Below the pieces are notes generated by a model, which did no database searches, was not told where the DNA came from, and worked only from the letters and a program-made list of their open reading frames with translations. Both the position numbers and the translations under genes were made by a program. DNA of 64,000 nt from G965212025 sp965215765 (GTDB taxonomy: Bacteria > Pseudomonadota > Gammaproteobacteria > Poriferisulfidales > Oxydemutatoraceae): NCBI GenBank assembly GCA_965215765.1, contig OZ244118.1, positions 434,001 through 498,000 on the forward strand, in the 5' to 3' direction. Positions 63,669 to 64,000 of this stretch are shown here, piece by piece; within the stretch, counting starts at the first letter, position 1, and the number at the start of each line of letters is the position of its first letter.

Positions 63669-64000
63669 CGAAGACCTGTGTCCAATCAGTCGGTGTTTGT
63701 GTTGTGTGCCGGCTGGATGAACGCTTGCGCGAAGACCTGTGTCTAATCAGTCGGTGTTTGTGTTGTGTGCCGCTGGATGAACGCTTGCGCGTAGACCTGT
63801 GTCCAATCAGTCGGTGTTTGCGTTGTGTGCCGGTTGGATGAACGCTTGTGCGCAGACCTGCGCCTGATCAGTCGGGACTTGTGTTGTGTGCCGGCTGGAT
63901 GAACGCATGCGCGCAGACCTGGTCTGATCAGTCGGGGGTTGTGTTGTGTGCCGGCTGGATGAACGCTTGCGCGCAGACCTGCGTCCAATCGGTCGGGGTT
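63669..64000. repeat. Minisatellite of about 60-bp direct repeats
   Basis: Five complete units and a partial sixth, each built on AGACCTG, CAATCAGTCGG, TTGTGTTGTGTGCCGG and TGGATGAACGC, continue past the window edge. Unit length varies between about 59 and 61 bases, so no frame is kept. Later units contain the small palindrome CGCAG-AC-CTGCG. No spacers separate the units. Confidence 0.92.

Noticed and set aside
63669..64000. CRISPR array
   Set aside because: Repeats are contiguous at about 60 bases with no unique spacers and no cas genes nearby.

Overview
The window looks like a chromosomal segment of a gammaproteobacterium. The evidence is gene order: prfA-hemA diverging from a TPR lipoprotein-lolB-ispE-tRNA-Gln-prs-pth-ychF block (a pseudomonad-like arrangement), hisE-tatABC, gpmI, rne, an apbE-nqrM pair (Na+-NQR maturation) and lipoproteins with lipoboxes. 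I cannot name the genus. A giant surface protease, Sel1 and pentapeptide-repeat proteins, and proteins carrying eukaryotic SH2/SH3-ligand-like motifs suggest an animal- or protist-associated lifestyle; that is inference.

Layout. 1-7523 (-): 3'-truncated gene for a giant secreted S1 protease with GLUG and Fn3-like blocks. 7524-8165: intergenic DNA with a 192-bp tandem duplication. 8166-9623: purB. 9637-14172 (-): four overlapping genes of a Gld-like ABC export system. 14565-16897 (-): prfA and hemA. 17054-23503 (+): TPR lipoprotein, lolB, ispE, tRNA-Gln, prs, pth, ychF and tRNA-Met. 23565-27255 (-): a locally amplified, scrambled array of lytic-transglycosylase and short-chain dehydrogenase genes. 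27236-34702 (-): DUF4156-like lipoprotein, proS, hisI, yidD, cysS and rne. 35256-38622 (+): hisE, tatABC, gpmI.

38623-54262 is the accessory heart of the window. Three large membrane pentapeptide-repeat genes (P1, P2, P3) are interleaved with 3' fragments of gpmI. Four minus-strand paralogues (H1-H4) follow as two pairs produced by a tandem duplication of about 3.7 kb. H1-H4 share an unrecognised N-terminal domain and have Pro/Tyr-rich tails. Three of the tails contain SH3-ligand-type motifs (RPLPAKP, RPVPPLP, RPLPDLP), and the tails also contain tyrosine motifs (YEEI twice, NPIYAEI, YAVP). One tail gene holds an 11-base homopolymer that could be phase-variable. I consider H1-H4 the best candidate for an undescribed system: a diversifying set of host-signalling mimics. 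Secretion and function are not shown by the sequence.

54856-63550 (+): apbE, nqrM, sseA, a NUDIX hydrolase, a small exported protein plus its decayed duplicate, a 969-residue Sel1-repeat protein and an OFA-type MFS transporter. 63669-64000: a minisatellite of about 60-bp units running off the window.

A recurring theme is local duplication with short-homology junctions at six separate places (7.5, 23-26, 31-32, 38-54, 57-58 and 63.7 kb), several of which created truncated or chimeric genes next to intact parents.
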